Assembly (NCBI GenBank): GCA_015069695.1
Contig: JADCRZ010000037.1
Coordinates: forward strand, 1-61,018
Source: Williamsia sp.
GTDB lineage: Bacteria > Bacteroidota > Bacteroidia > Chitinophagales > Chitinophagaceae
Direction of reading: 5' to 3'
DNA: 61,018 nucleotides
The translations under genes and the position numbers were made by a program. Shown in pieces: positions 27,191 to 35,960 of this stretch; within the stretch, counting starts at the first letter, position 1, and the number at the start of each line of letters is the position of its first letter. The notes beneath the pieces were generated by a model. It did not search any database, was not told the DNA's origin, and was given only the letters and a program-made list of their open reading frames with translations.

Positions 27191-29203
27191 GTGAACAGAA
27201 GGAAATTTATACCAGTCTTTTTTTGTGTGATAAGCTTGTGCCTGCATTTTACGGCTGCAGCACAAAACCCGTTGGGCCGTTTCAGAAACATGGGTGGAGG
27301 ATCCAGCAGCGGAAAAGCAGACAGCCTGGCACACCGCACCGGACTGGAAGATTCTCTCACCATCACCTACCGGTACCTGGATACAACACGCTACAGCCAT
27401 TTTGATTCCAGCTATGCCGATTTTTCCAGGCGTTATCCTGTTCCTGCCCAATACGCTTACCTGGGGAATGTAGGGAACGCGGCGCGATCCCTGCTTTTTA
27501 ATCCCATCACCAAAGCCGGCTGGGATCCGGGTTTTCATGCCTACGATATATACCAGTTCAATGTGCCGGAAACAAAGTTCTACAATACCACACGTCCTTA
27601 TACCGAACTGGGTTATGTGATCGGCAGCAATACCGAGCAGATGATCCATGTACTGCATACGCAAAACGTTACGCCTGACTGGAACGTGGCGCTCCAGTAC
27701 AGGTTGATCAATTCCCTGGGCTTGTTTAAAAACCAGAATACCAACCACAGCAGCTACCGCATCAACTCATCGTATCAATCCAAAGACAGGCGCTATCATC
27801 TTTATTTCGTTATGCTGCGCAACAAGTTGCAGTCGGGTGAAAACGGTGGTATCCGGAGCTATGCCGACCTGGATAGCAAGATCTATAAAACCAACCGGGC
27901 CGGTATTCCTGTTTGGCTGGGAAACGAGCGGGATGAAAATACCAACCTGTTCAACAGCACATTTACTGCCGGTACCCGGTATAAGACCTTTAACTTTTCC
28001 CTGCGGCAGCAGTATGACCTGGGGAAAAAAGATTCGCTGGTGAAAGATGATACCACGGTTATCCGGTTGTTCTATCCCAAGCTGCGCATCGAGCATTCAC
28101 TACAGGTTGCTTCCTATGGGTACCGGTTCACAGACCAGTCAGGCACGCCTGATACCCTTTTCTACCGGAAATTCTACGACTTTTTGCAAAACCCTGCACG
28201 GGTAGACATACAGGACAAATGGAATGAGGTCACCAACGATGTTTCCTTTTACCAGTTTCCGGATACCAAAAATCCGCAGCAGTTTATCAAGGTGGGAGGA
28301 ACCTTTCAGTATTTACAAGGGACCTTTGATGCGGGTAAGCAAAATTATTACAACCTGTTTGTGCACGGTGAATACCGCAACAAAACCAGGAACCAGAAAT
28401 GGGAGATTGAAGCCACGGGAGAACTTTATGGTGCCGGCTACAATGCAGGCAATTATGAGGCCCTTATCAGCCTGAAGCGCCTGATCAGCAAGAAGATCGG
28501 CTACCTGCAGGCAGGTTTTCAGAATAGCAACAGAACACCTTCGTTTGTTTACAATACGGCCAGCAGCTTTAGCTTTTATGCCATGCCCAGCTTCAACAAT
28601 GAAAATATCACGCGGTTGTTTGCCTCGCTTGAACAACCCTTGTTGAACCTGCGGCTGACGGGCAGTTATTATGCCATCACCAACTACACCTACTTCAGCG
28701 ATTATTACCATGCCAGCCAGTCAAGTCCCCTGTTTAACCTGCTCCAGATAGGGGCGGAAAAAGTGTTTGCATTTTCCAAGCACTTCAAGCTCTACTCGCA
28801 GGTTACGGTGCAGCAAAAAGCAGGCTCGGCACCTGTGAATGTGCCGCTGGTTTATACGCGCAACAGGATCGGCTATGAAGGAAACCTGGGCTTTAAAAGC
28901 CTTTCTATCTACTTCGGACTGGAAGGCAAATACCATACGCCGTACAAGGCCGATGGATATTCACCCCTGCTGGGCCAGTTCTTTTACCAGGATACAGCTA
29001 CCATCCGGCTCAAGGCGCCGGAGCTGAATGCCTACATGCATTTCCGGATCAGGAGCTTTACCGCGTACATACGGGGCGAAAACCTGAACACCTATACCTT
29101 GCGCAATGGCTTTGGCGACACCAACAACAACCTGGCTGCTCCCTTGTATCCTTACCCCGGTTTCCGGCTCCATGTAGGCATATTCTGGAGTTTCGTAAAT
29201 TAG
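27191..29203 (+). CDS. Putative outer-membrane porin of Bacteroidota type
   Basis: A predicted beta-barrel of about 670 residues. The GTG at 27191 gives a clean signal peptide (NRRKFIPVFFCVISLCLHF, then TAAAQ); a TTG at 27143 would add 16 residues before it, which fits worse. The mature part has a short Gly/Ser stretch, then alternating aromatic strands (TRPYTELGYVIGSNTEQMIH, TFNFSLRQQYDLGKKD) and a final strand ending GFRLHVGIFWSFVN, with the terminal region typical of barrel insertion. I recognise it as the family annotated putative porin in Bacteroidota. Substrate unknown. Confidence 0.8.
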   Translation: MNRRKFIPVFFCVISLCLHFTAAAQNPLGRFRNMGGGSSSGKADSLAHRTGLEDSLTITYRYLDTTRYSHFDSSYADFSRRYPVPAQYAYLGNVGNAARSLLFNPITKAGWDPGFHAYDIYQFNVPETKFYNTTRPYTELGYVIGSNTEQMIHVLHTQNVTPDWNVALQYRLINSLGLFKNQNTNHSSYRINSSYQSKDRRYHLYFVMLRNKLQSGENGGIRSYADLDSKIYKTNRAGIPVWLGNERDENTNLFNSTFTAGTRYKTFNFSLRQQYDLGKKDSLVKDDTTVIRLFYPKLRIEHSLQVASYGYRFTDQSGTPDTLFYRKFYDFLQNPARVDIQDKWNEVTNDVSFYQFPDTKNPQQFIKVGGTFQYLQGTFDAGKQNYYNLFVHGEYRNKTRNQKWEIEATGELYGAGYNAGNYEALISLKRLISKKIGYLQAGFQNSNRTPSFVYNTASSFSFYAMPSFNNENITRLFASLEQPLLNLRLTGSYYAITNYTYFSDYYHASQSSPLFNLLQIGAEKVFAFSKHFKLYSQVTVQQKAGSAPVNVPLVYTRNRIGYEGNLGFKSLSIYFGLEGKYHTPYKADGYSPLLGQFFYQDTATIRLKAPELNAYMHFRIRSFTAYIRGENLNTYTLRNGFGDTNNNLAAPLYPYPGFRLHVGIFWSFVN

Positions 29204-29229
29204 CAGTTCCGGAGACAGGCCGAACCAAT

Positions 29230-29237
29230 TACCTTTG
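29230..29237 (+). promoter_or_regulatory. Predicted -7 box for HMA-domain protein gene
   Basis: TACCTTTG is an exact TAnnTTTG match, 36 bp before the ATG at 29274 and 26 bp after the porin stop, so the HMA gene may have its own promoter. Confidence 0.45.
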
Positions 29238-29273
29238 TATTTGTTGGAAAGAGGTATTACAACCAGATTTGAT

Positions 29274-29822
29274 ATGAAAAAAGAATTTTTGATCCTTTTT
29301 ATGCTGCTGGCAGGCGTTTCGCTGAAAGCCCAGTTCAACAGTGCGCAGCTGCAAGCCAGCGGGTTAACCTGTGCCCTGTGCACAAAGGCGATCAATAATT
29401 CCCTTTCCCGTCTTTCCTTTGTTCAATCCGTTGAACCCGATATAAAAAATTCCGCCTTTAAAATTTCTTTCCGCAATGGTGCCGCGTTGAAAATAGACGC
29501 GTTGAAAAAGGCGGTAGAAGAAGCCGGTTTTTCCGTTGCTTCCCTCAAGCTGACCGGAAAGTTCAGCCGCCTGGCTGTAAAGAATGACGAACACGTAGAG
29601 ATCGGTGGTGAACTGTTTCACTTCTTAAAAGTGAATGACCAGCTCCTCAACGGTGAAAAAGAAATCAGGATCGTAGATAAGGCCTTTCTCCCAACGAAAG
29701 AATTCAAGAAATACAGCGCGGCCACGACCATGACTTGCGTACAGACTGGCAAAATGGAAAGCTGCTGCAGCAAGCAAGGTGCACAGCAGCCTGCCCGGCG
29801 TATATACCATGTTACCATTTAG
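29274..29822 (+). CDS. Exported heavy-metal-associated (HMA) domain protein
   Basis: A 182-residue protein with a signal peptide (residues 1-19) and an HMA-type ferredoxin-like domain: SGLTCALCTKAINNSL holds the CxxC metal site (Cys33, Cys36), followed by VEPDIKNSAFKISF and LKKAVEEAGFSV. The remaining ~90 residues have no clear match; the end has CVQTGKMESCCSK, extra cysteines that could also bind metal. Probably a periplasmic copper or other soft-metal binder. I chose the ATG at 29274 because it gives the signal peptide. Confidence 0.85.
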   Translation: MKKEFLILFMLLAGVSLKAQFNSAQLQASGLTCALCTKAINNSLSRLSFVQSVEPDIKNSAFKISFRNGAALKIDALKKAVEEAGFSVASLKLTGKFSRLAVKNDEHVEIGGELFHFLKVNDQLLNGEKEIRIVDKAFLPTKEFKKYSAATTMTCVQTGKMESCCSKQGAQQPARRIYHVTI

Positions 29823-30113
29823 TTGTAAAAAGCGTTTGCTCCTCCCCGTGGGTTTGCGGTTCAAACAGGAACCAGTGTCTGCAAGAGCCGGATGGTCCGT
29901 TTCTGCTTTCTATAACCATTGTTTTTGTTGACCCATACCCAAATGACTTTGTGCTGTTTGCCTCCTATTTATTGACGCGACTAACAGGATATAGTACTCA
30001 TTTCTGAGAGCGACGGCTTTGTATGTTCCTGCCGGAGCATGCCAGCCTATCCTTTTCCAGGGAATTCAGGATTGGTGAAAACAGTTTACTTGCAAACCCC
30101 TCAAACGCACGCT
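29823..30113. other. Intergenic region, no gene seen
   Basis: A 291-bp gap between the HMA protein and the epimerase fusion. No exact -7 box or strong hairpin is seen. A frame open from 30039 adds 25 unlikely residues to the next gene and was not used. Confidence 0.3.
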
Positions 30114-31541
30114 ATGCAAAAGGTATTGGTAACCGGTGCCAATGGTTTTATCGGCACGCATCTGGTAACCCTGCTCCTGCAAAAAGGGTATGATGTTCAT
30201 TGCCTGGTACGGTATACCAGCAATATCTCGGGCTTAAGAAACCTCCCCGTTTCTATCCATACCGGCGATGTACGCGATCCGGTGTCTTTAAAGGCGCCGG
30301 TTGAAAATGCCGTTTATATTTTTCACCTGGCCGCCAATCTCCTGGTTACCAGCCAGCAAGAATTTGAAGAAACCAATGTGGACGGTACCCGGCATGTACT
30401 GGAAGCTGCCGAGCGTTATGCAAAAGCGACCCTGCAGCGCGTGCTGCTGGTTTCCAGCGTTGCCGCCGCCGGACCCAATACCTCACTCGCGGCGTATGAT
30501 GAAACGGTAGCGCTCAATCCCATATCCTGGTATGGGTTGTCAAAGAAAAAACTGGAAGAAACGGCTGCCACCTATTTCAACAAACTGCCTATTACCATTG
30601 TACGGCCAGCGATTGTTTATGGAGAGCGCGAGCGGGATATGAGCCAGATCTTCCCGGTGGTTGAAAATCATATTCATGCCAAACCCGGTTTTAAAAAGAA
30701 GTATTCTACTGCCATCTATGTAGGCGATTTGGTTGCCGGCATGGCGGCAGCAGCCGAAAGCCCCAATTCAGTCGGGAAGGCTTATTTTCTCAATCACCCG
30801 GAAGTTGTAACCACCCACCAGATTGTAAAGAACATCGGCATCGCCATGGGCAAACCGGGCGGACTGCCGATCCCCATTCCGGATTTCCTTATACAAGGCC
30901 TGGCACCACTGGGTGAGTTGATGTACTATTTCAATTCGCAGCGGCCAAAGATGACGCGCGACAAAGCACGGGAGGTGATCCAACGGTATTGGATAGCCGA
31001 TCCTTCCAGGGCTGCCCGTGATTTTGGCTGGTCGGCCCGGTACAATATGGTGGAAGGCATGAAGAAAACCCTGGTGCCCTATTTTGAAGAGAAAAGAGTT
31101 CTCAGCGCCATGGCCCTCGAAGGAAAATTTATTTTATGGCTTAAATATTTTCTGATAGGCTTCGGACTCGGTGTGGTGGTTGAACTATTCTCCTATGTAG
31201 GCGGATTTTATTCTTTCCATCCCTGGTGGCTGATCTTTGTTATTATCGTTGGCGCTTTTGCTGCCCTTTTCGGCACCCTGGCAAAGGCGTTGCGGAAAAA
31301 AAGCGCAGTGATACAATTTCTTGCGGGCACCCTTGTTGCCGGTCTGATCGAGCTTTCCAATCAGCTCCGCCTTTTTGGAGACTACTACTGGGTATTCAAA
31401 GAAGGCTGGCCCCTGGGTATCACAAATCCATGGCTGCGTGTGGCCGTGTTGGGATTACCTGGCGGCATCTGCATCATACTGCTCAATATCGTGATGCGCA
31501 ACATCTATAAACGGCGGCTGGCCCTGCGGGGTGATCGCTGA
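30114..31541 (+). CDS. NAD-dependent epimerase/dehydratase fused to a four-helix membrane domain
   Basis: Residues 1-325 form an extended short-chain dehydrogenase: VLVTGANGFIG (Rossmann loop 7-14), HLAA at 71-74, LLVSSVAAAG, and the catalytic Tyr140-xxx-Lys144 in YGLSK. The C-terminal 135 residues carry four hydrophobic helices (about 339-361, 371-391, 398-415, 442-461). The fold resembles dihydroflavonol reductase or 3-beta-HSD-type enzymes acting on lipid-like substrates, and a membrane anchor fits that. It is followed after 18 bp by a CPBP-like membrane protein, so the two are one operon. The membrane domain family is not recognised. Confidence 0.85.
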   Translation: MQKVLVTGANGFIGTHLVTLLLQKGYDVHCLVRYTSNISGLRNLPVSIHTGDVRDPVSLKAPVENAVYIFHLAANLLVTSQQEFEETNVDGTRHVLEAAERYAKATLQRVLLVSSVAAAGPNTSLAAYDETVALNPISWYGLSKKKLEETAATYFNKLPITIVRPAIVYGERERDMSQIFPVVENHIHAKPGFKKKYSTAIYVGDLVAGMAAAAESPNSVGKAYFLNHPEVVTTHQIVKNIGIAMGKPGGLPIPIPDFLIQGLAPLGELMYYFNSQRPKMTRDKAREVIQRYWIADPSRAARDFGWSARYNMVEGMKKTLVPYFEEKRVLSAMALEGKFILWLKYFLIGFGLGVVVELFSYVGGFYSFHPWWLIFVIIVGAFAALFGTLAKALRKKSAVIQFLAGTLVAGLIELSNQLRLFGDYYWVFKEGWPLGITNPWLRVAVLGLPGGICIILLNIVMRNIYKRRLALRGDR

Positions 31542-31559
31542 TCCCTAAAACTGCTAAAT

Positions 31560-32438
31560 ATGAAAGACGATCAACAAGACCCCATCCGGCTTATGGATGA
31601 AGTAGATGAAATTGAGCTTGCCCGGCCTGATTTTATCACTGTTGCCAAAGTAATCTGGTTTGCCATCAAAACCTTTTTCAAGGAAAGGCCCGGCCAGATC
31701 ATTATGTCGGCTTACCTGCTGCTGATGTTGTGGGGCTACCATGGCAACCTGGAACTGCTGCACCTGGTCTGGAACGATTACAAGGGACCGGGCATAGAAC
31801 TGGGTACGCGCCCCCAGCTGATTGCAGGCATTCCCTGGGACAATGAGCTGATCTCTTTCTGGGGCGGCGCTTTCCTGGTCGTTGTTGTGCCTGTATTGAT
31901 TATCCGGTTTGGATTTAAAGAACCCCTGTCGTCCTACGGATTGGGCCTGCCTCCCAGAGGGCGCAGGTCGCTGGCGGTGATCGGAACTTTGGTTCTGCTG
32001 GTGGTTAGTTTGCCCGCTTTTTATACAGGTGCCCACCATCCTGATATGCAAGCGCTTTATCCCTTTTACCGGCCCTTTACCGGAGTACCCCAGTTCCTGA
32101 TCTACGAATTGATGTACCTGCCGTTTTTTATCGCCATCGAATTTATATTCAGGGGATACCTGTTATTCGGACTCGCTGGTGTAAAGGATGGAGAGCTGGC
32201 GGGGGAAGAAAAGGGTTTTCCGGGCGTGTTTTATTTTGGAAGATATGCCCTCCTGATCCAGATGCTTTCATATACGGCCTGGCACCTGGGTAAGCCGATC
32301 CCGGAAGTATTTGGCACCTTGTTCTGGGGACTGGCTGCGGGTGCTGTCGCCTATGCCATCCGTTCAATCTGGCCGATCATCATTGCACACTGGTTGCTCA
32401 ATATTTTGCTGGATGGTATTAACAGCGGGTTGTTTTAA
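31560..32438 (+). CDS. CPBP (Rce1-like) family membrane protein, altered first motif
   Basis: A 292-residue polytopic protein with CPBP/Rce1 motifs: AIEFIFRG (Glu194, Arg198), YTAWHLGKP (His242) and IIAHWLLNILLD (His277, Asn281). In the family motif EExxxR the first Glu, thought to be catalytic in Rce1-type proteases, is Ile193 here. Either the second Glu suffices, as may be the case in a WE/IE-type subgroup, or the protein is not a protease. The first ~45 residues are cytosolic and acidic. It is co-transcribed with the epimerase fusion and ends 13 bp from the convergent lipoprotein gene. Confidence 0.82.
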   Translation: MKDDQQDPIRLMDEVDEIELARPDFITVAKVIWFAIKTFFKERPGQIIMSAYLLLMLWGYHGNLELLHLVWNDYKGPGIELGTRPQLIAGIPWDNELISFWGGAFLVVVVPVLIIRFGFKEPLSSYGLGLPPRGRRSLAVIGTLVLLVVSLPAFYTGAHHPDMQALYPFYRPFTGVPQFLIYELMYLPFFIAIEFIFRGYLLFGLAGVKDGELAGEEKGFPGVFYFGRYALLIQMLSYTAWHLGKPIPEVFGTLFWGLAAGAVAYAIRSIWPIIIAHWLLNILLDGINSGLF

Positions 32439-32451
32439 ATGTCATCCGTTC

Positions 32452-33348
32452 TTACTTGCCGGCAACAGCTTGTTCCGCTACCAGTCCGTTTTCTTTCAGC
32501 ACCTTTCTTAACGTGGGCTCAACGCCCGAAACCAGTGCAGATCGTTTGATGCGTGTCGTTAGATCGTCGTAAGTGCCCTGGTCTGGTATGTCGTGGATGT
32601 TGGCAGTCAGCAGGGTTACCAGCTTCAGGTATTTTTGCCGGTTTCTCCATACCAGCAGGATGATGACGGCTGCAATGGCTCCCAGCAGGATGAGCAATCT
32701 TCCGGCGTATTTCTGGATAAAAGACGCATTTTCATCTACCGCATCTTTTACATCGTGCCGCATGCGGTAAGCGATCGTCACCATGGCCGTGTCAACGATC
32801 GCTTTGATGGCAGCATTGGTCTTTTCCCCCAGCAACTGATCGCGCAGCACGGCCAGTTGCGCTTCTGTTCTGGCCCCCAGCAGCTCATCACGCAGGGCAG
32901 CCAGTTTTTGATAGGTCTGTTCATTCAATACTTCGTTCATCGCTTCAGCAAGCAGCCGTTTTACCTTCAGGCGCGTGGTATCGCCTACCAGGGCCTCACG
33001 AAGAAGGGCCAGATTTTCTCTTGTTTGCTGGCCACTCAGGTCTTCTACAAGTTGCCGGGTAAAGAGGGACCATTTTTCGCTCAGCAGGGAATCACGCAGG
33101 GCCAGTGCGGCTTTGTTGGCATTCCAGCCGGCTTCCTGGATCACGGTGTCCAGCAGCTTTTTCAGGTCTTCCCGGAAGCGGGAATCTGCCAGGCCTTCCT
33201 GCAGCCCGCTGACCAGGTTGCGGCCCATCTGCTTTGTATTCTTGTTGAGCCCTGTTCCTAATTTATCACCTCCCTTTTCCAGGGCCTTACAACCAGTGAG
33301 CAGCAGGGCGGCAACAAAGAGCCGGATAAGAAGGGAAGGATATTTCAT
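32452..33348 (-). CDS. Repeat-containing lipoprotein with internal membrane helix, unknown function
   Basis: I do not recognise the family. The 298-residue product has a lipoprotein signal with LTGC (Cys20), a soluble helical part with four copies of LR(D/E)xL(L/V)(G/S)xx(T/W) at 84-93, 116-125, 152-161 and 168-177, a transmembrane helix at about 214-234, and a C-terminal charged domain of ~60 residues. A lipid anchor at one end and a membrane helix later suggests it spans the periplasm between the membranes or loops back. It follows the metallophosphoesterase gene by 4 bp, so both are in one operon. Confidence 0.75.
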   Translation of the reverse strand: MKYPSLLIRLFVAALLLTGCKALEKGGDKLGTGLNKNTKQMGRNLVSGLQEGLADSRFREDLKKLLDTVIQEAGWNANKAALALRDSLLSEKWSLFTRQLVEDLSGQQTRENLALLREALVGDTTRLKVKRLLAEAMNEVLNEQTYQKLAALRDELLGARTEAQLAVLRDQLLGEKTNAAIKAIVDTAMVTIAYRMRHDVKDAVDENASFIQKYAGRLLILLGAIAAVIILLVWRNRQKYLKLVTLLTANIHDIPDQGTYDDLTTRIKRSALVSGVEPTLRKVLKENGLVAEQAVAGK

Positions 33349-33352
33349 ACGG

Positions 33353-34828
33353 TTATTTTTTGTCGGTTAGGATCATCGGGTCGCTGCGCAGCGCATCATC
33401 GTTCCAGCGCTGCAGGGGCTGGGAGAGGAGGTCTCCCTGTCTATCACGGGAAATATGTAAAAAGGTAAATGTCTTGTCAAACCGCACGCTGGCCGATTTA
33501 CTTTCATAGACCGGTATCCAGGTGCCTGTATTGTAATACCAGTTATTCTGTCCAACCTGTTGTTCCGGGTTGTGCGTGTGTCCGAACGTGACCATTTTCA
33601 ACCGGGGATCTTCTGTCAGGATCTTGCAGGCATCCGGGTAAAAGCTCCAGGGTGCTTTGAGTTTTACAAGGACCAGTATCCTCCCGAAAATATAAGAGAG
33701 AAATAAGAAGCCTGCATTTTTCAGCACACCCAGGATCTGTGTGGTGATAAGGGAAGAATTTTTTTGGGAAAGGGCTCCTTTAAACAGGGCTAGATTCCAG
33801 CCATGCCAGATTGCCCAAGCTGTTATAAGGATGGGAAGTACAATGACGAATAAAAAGCTCAGCAAGTATTTGAACGTTTCCCAGTACAATCTTTTGGGTA
33901 TGATCATCAGCATAAAGGGAACATAATAAAAGAGCATCTTAAGGGCAAGCGGGAACCGTTCCCGCAGGAGTACCAGCAGGATATTGCTGGCAGGACGAAC
34001 ATTGTCCAGGTAGGGATATAACAACTCAAGCCGGTTGATCAGGTAGCGGTTAAAAAATGAGCCAAAGGGCAGGTTGATCTCTTCCCCGTTGTCAAGCAGG
34101 GGAGCTCCTTTTACAGCAGTGGTACTGTCGAACCGGTGTCCGTGTTCTGCATAGAACGTTCCGTCAAATACCACGGCATGGTCTGCGAAACGGGTTTGCG
34201 GGACAACGATATCGGTCAGCACCTTTTCGGGTGACTGACCTGTATTCGATGCTATGCAGCCGGCGAGAAAAAGGCGGAAGTAATGGCGGACAGCCGGCCA
34301 GTACCATTCCAGGTCGTGGTTGCCCTTGGTAATAACAAGCTGGTTGCCGTCCTGCAGCCATCGGCCCACCCTTTCAAAAAATAAGGGATGGCCCAGCATA
34401 CAGCAGTGTAGTTTCCACACAGACTTATAATCGTGGGTCTTCAGGCCGTATGCCCGCTCTTTTTTACTGATGGAAGCGCGCAGCTCATCCACCGATCTTT
34501 GGATACCGGTGCGCATCAGCAGCTGGTTCCAGGTAGTAAATTCCTCTTCAGTCGCGGGCAGATCCCGGATGCGGAGAAAATCAACAAAGTCGCCATTGAT
34601 CAGCAGGATGGCATGGCCTGTTTGCTTATTTTGAAGATGGTCCATGAAACGGCCAAAAGCATCATCGGTAAAAAAATTTTCAGTTCCTTCATAGTTGCTG
34701 CTCCCGTTCAGGCCGGAAGCCAGGTGCAGGTCGCTGACCACAAATAGTTCTTTTCCATCCGTGCTGATCCGGGTGATGGGTTCGCCATAGGTTGGCTCAC
34801 GGGTAAGTAGCGGTTGGGGTATAGCCAT
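33353..34828 (-). CDS. Metallophosphoesterase with membrane segments inside the catalytic domain
   Basis: A calcineurin-like phosphoesterase of 491 residues with all metal motifs: SDLHL (Asp33, His35), NGDFVDF (80, 83), KGNHDLE (169-172), EHGHRF (230-231) and FGHTHNPE (416-419). Between the last two motifs lie three hydrophobic stretches (about 296-311, 320-341, 367-388). This places the final metal ligand after a membrane insert, which is unusual. I chose the start at 34828: a -7 box (34904-34911) overlaps the start of the longer frame. The substrate could be a lipid-linked or UDP-diacylglucosamine-type phosphoester; unknown. Confidence 0.85.
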   Translation of the reverse strand: MAIPQPLLTREPTYGEPITRISTDGKELFVVSDLHLASGLNGSSNYEGTENFFTDDAFGRFMDHLQNKQTGHAILLINGDFVDFLRIRDLPATEEEFTTWNQLLMRTGIQRSVDELRASISKKERAYGLKTHDYKSVWKLHCCMLGHPLFFERVGRWLQDGNQLVITKGNHDLEWYWPAVRHYFRLFLAGCIASNTGQSPEKVLTDIVVPQTRFADHAVVFDGTFYAEHGHRFDSTTAVKGAPLLDNGEEINLPFGSFFNRYLINRLELLYPYLDNVRPASNILLVLLRERFPLALKMLFYYVPFMLMIIPKRLYWETFKYLLSFLFVIVLPILITAWAIWHGWNLALFKGALSQKNSSLITTQILGVLKNAGFLFLSYIFGRILVLVKLKAPWSFYPDACKILTEDPRLKMVTFGHTHNPEQQVGQNNWYYNTGTWIPVYESKSASVRFDKTFTFLHISRDRQGDLLSQPLQRWNDDALRSDPMILTDKK

Positions 34829-34903
34829 GGTTGCATGCGGGTTTGGTTGGTAGAGACAACAAGGGTAGGATCTGTTACAGCTGGCTTCCGCAGGTAAGCA
34901 GTA

Positions 34904-34911
34904 CAAATCTA
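34904..34911 (-). promoter_or_regulatory. Predicted -7 box for metallophosphoesterase operon
   Basis: CAAATCTA on the plus strand reads TAGATTTG on the minus strand, an exact TAnnTTTG match, 75 bp upstream of the chosen start. It argues against translation from 34906. No -33 TTG was found. Confidence 0.4.
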
Positions 34912-35114
34912 CTAACCTAATTTATACCTGCTTCACTATATTTGGTGCTCAAACAAATGCAGTAAACCGGATACCCCATCTTCCATTTTGCCATGCAAAC
35001 AGCTTTCCGTCCCGCTATCTTAGTCGGCAGTAAGCCAGGGAAGAAAACAGCCAGCCTGTTTTGGTGATCATGCTTGTGCAGCTTGTTATGACAGCTTTGT
35101 AATAATCGGAGTAT

Positions 35115-35957
35115 ATGCGACAGCTTTTATTGATAGTTTGGCTGGTATGGAGCAGTTCACAGCTGTCTGCGCAGGAATTGTTTGTATTTACGGAACCTGC
35201 CTCCCTGATGCCGGCCAACTCTCTTACAGCAAAGCTGGGTGCGCGTTTTCCGGACAGCAAGTACCTCAGGAATTACCGGCAGCGGTATACGCCCGAATTG
35301 ATGGTTGGCATCAGTAAAAAAGTAATGGTGCATGCAAGTACATCCTTGTCCAACTATTACTCCTCTTCCATCCGGTTTGAATCTGCAAAACTTTATGGAC
35401 AGTGGCGTTTTTTTACAAACGATGGCATTCACAACCATTTCCGCATGGCCGCATTTGGGGAAGCGGCCTATACCCGGAATCCGTTCATATACGAAGAGCT
35501 CAGCCTCGACGGCGACCACAGCGGTTTTCAGGGCGGACTGATTGCAACCCAGCTTATCAACAAGCTGGCGCTCTCTGCTACAGCAAGCGCAATCAAGGTA
35601 GTGAGTAAAAATGGTACGCATGCGGGGCATGACCCGCATGCAACCGGAGCATTCAATTACACGGTATCAGCAGGCTATCTCCTGTTCCCAAGGAATTATA
35701 CCAGCTATAACCAGCCCAACCTGAATATATATGTAGAACTGCTTGGCATGCAGGCCCTGGAGCAGCGGCATGGCATGCTGGATCTTGCACCGGCGCTTCA
35801 GCTGATCCTGAACAGCCGGTATAAGATCAATGCTGGCTATCGCTTCCAGCTGGCTGGGGATATGCTGCGGGCGGGAGAAAGAACACTTACACTGGGCATA
35901 GAAACCACTTTTCTCGGTGCCCTTCAAAAAACAAAGAAGCAACCGGTCAACGAATAA
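35115..35957 (+). CDS. Predicted outer-membrane beta-barrel protein, unknown function
   Basis: The 280-residue protein has a signal peptide (about 1-19, ending LSAQ) followed by ELFVFTEPASLMPANSL, a conserved-looking opening that I have seen in uncharacterised Bacteroidota proteins. The rest alternates hydrophobic and aromatic residues in short strands (QWRFFTNDG, FRMAAFGEAAYTRNP, AGYLLFPRNY, INAGYRFQLAG), consistent with a 10-12 stranded barrel. A His-rich stretch (GTHAGHDPHATG) might bind metal. It is 3 bp from the next gene. Confidence 0.65.
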   Translation: MRQLLLIVWLVWSSSQLSAQELFVFTEPASLMPANSLTAKLGARFPDSKYLRNYRQRYTPELMVGISKKVMVHASTSLSNYYSSSIRFESAKLYGQWRFFTNDGIHNHFRMAAFGEAAYTRNPFIYEELSLDGDHSGFQGGLIATQLINKLALSATASAIKVVSKNGTHAGHDPHATGAFNYTVSAGYLLFPRNYTSYNQPNLNIYVELLGMQALEQRHGMLDLAPALQLILNSRYKINAGYRFQLAGDMLRAGERTLTLGIETTFLGALQKTKKQPVNE

Positions 35958-35960
35958 ACC

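Noticed and set aside
34829-34906. Longer N terminus for the metallophosphoesterase
   Set aside because: The extension overlaps a -7 box at 34904-34911, is Cys/Pro-rich without family similarity, and the ATG at 34828 fits better.
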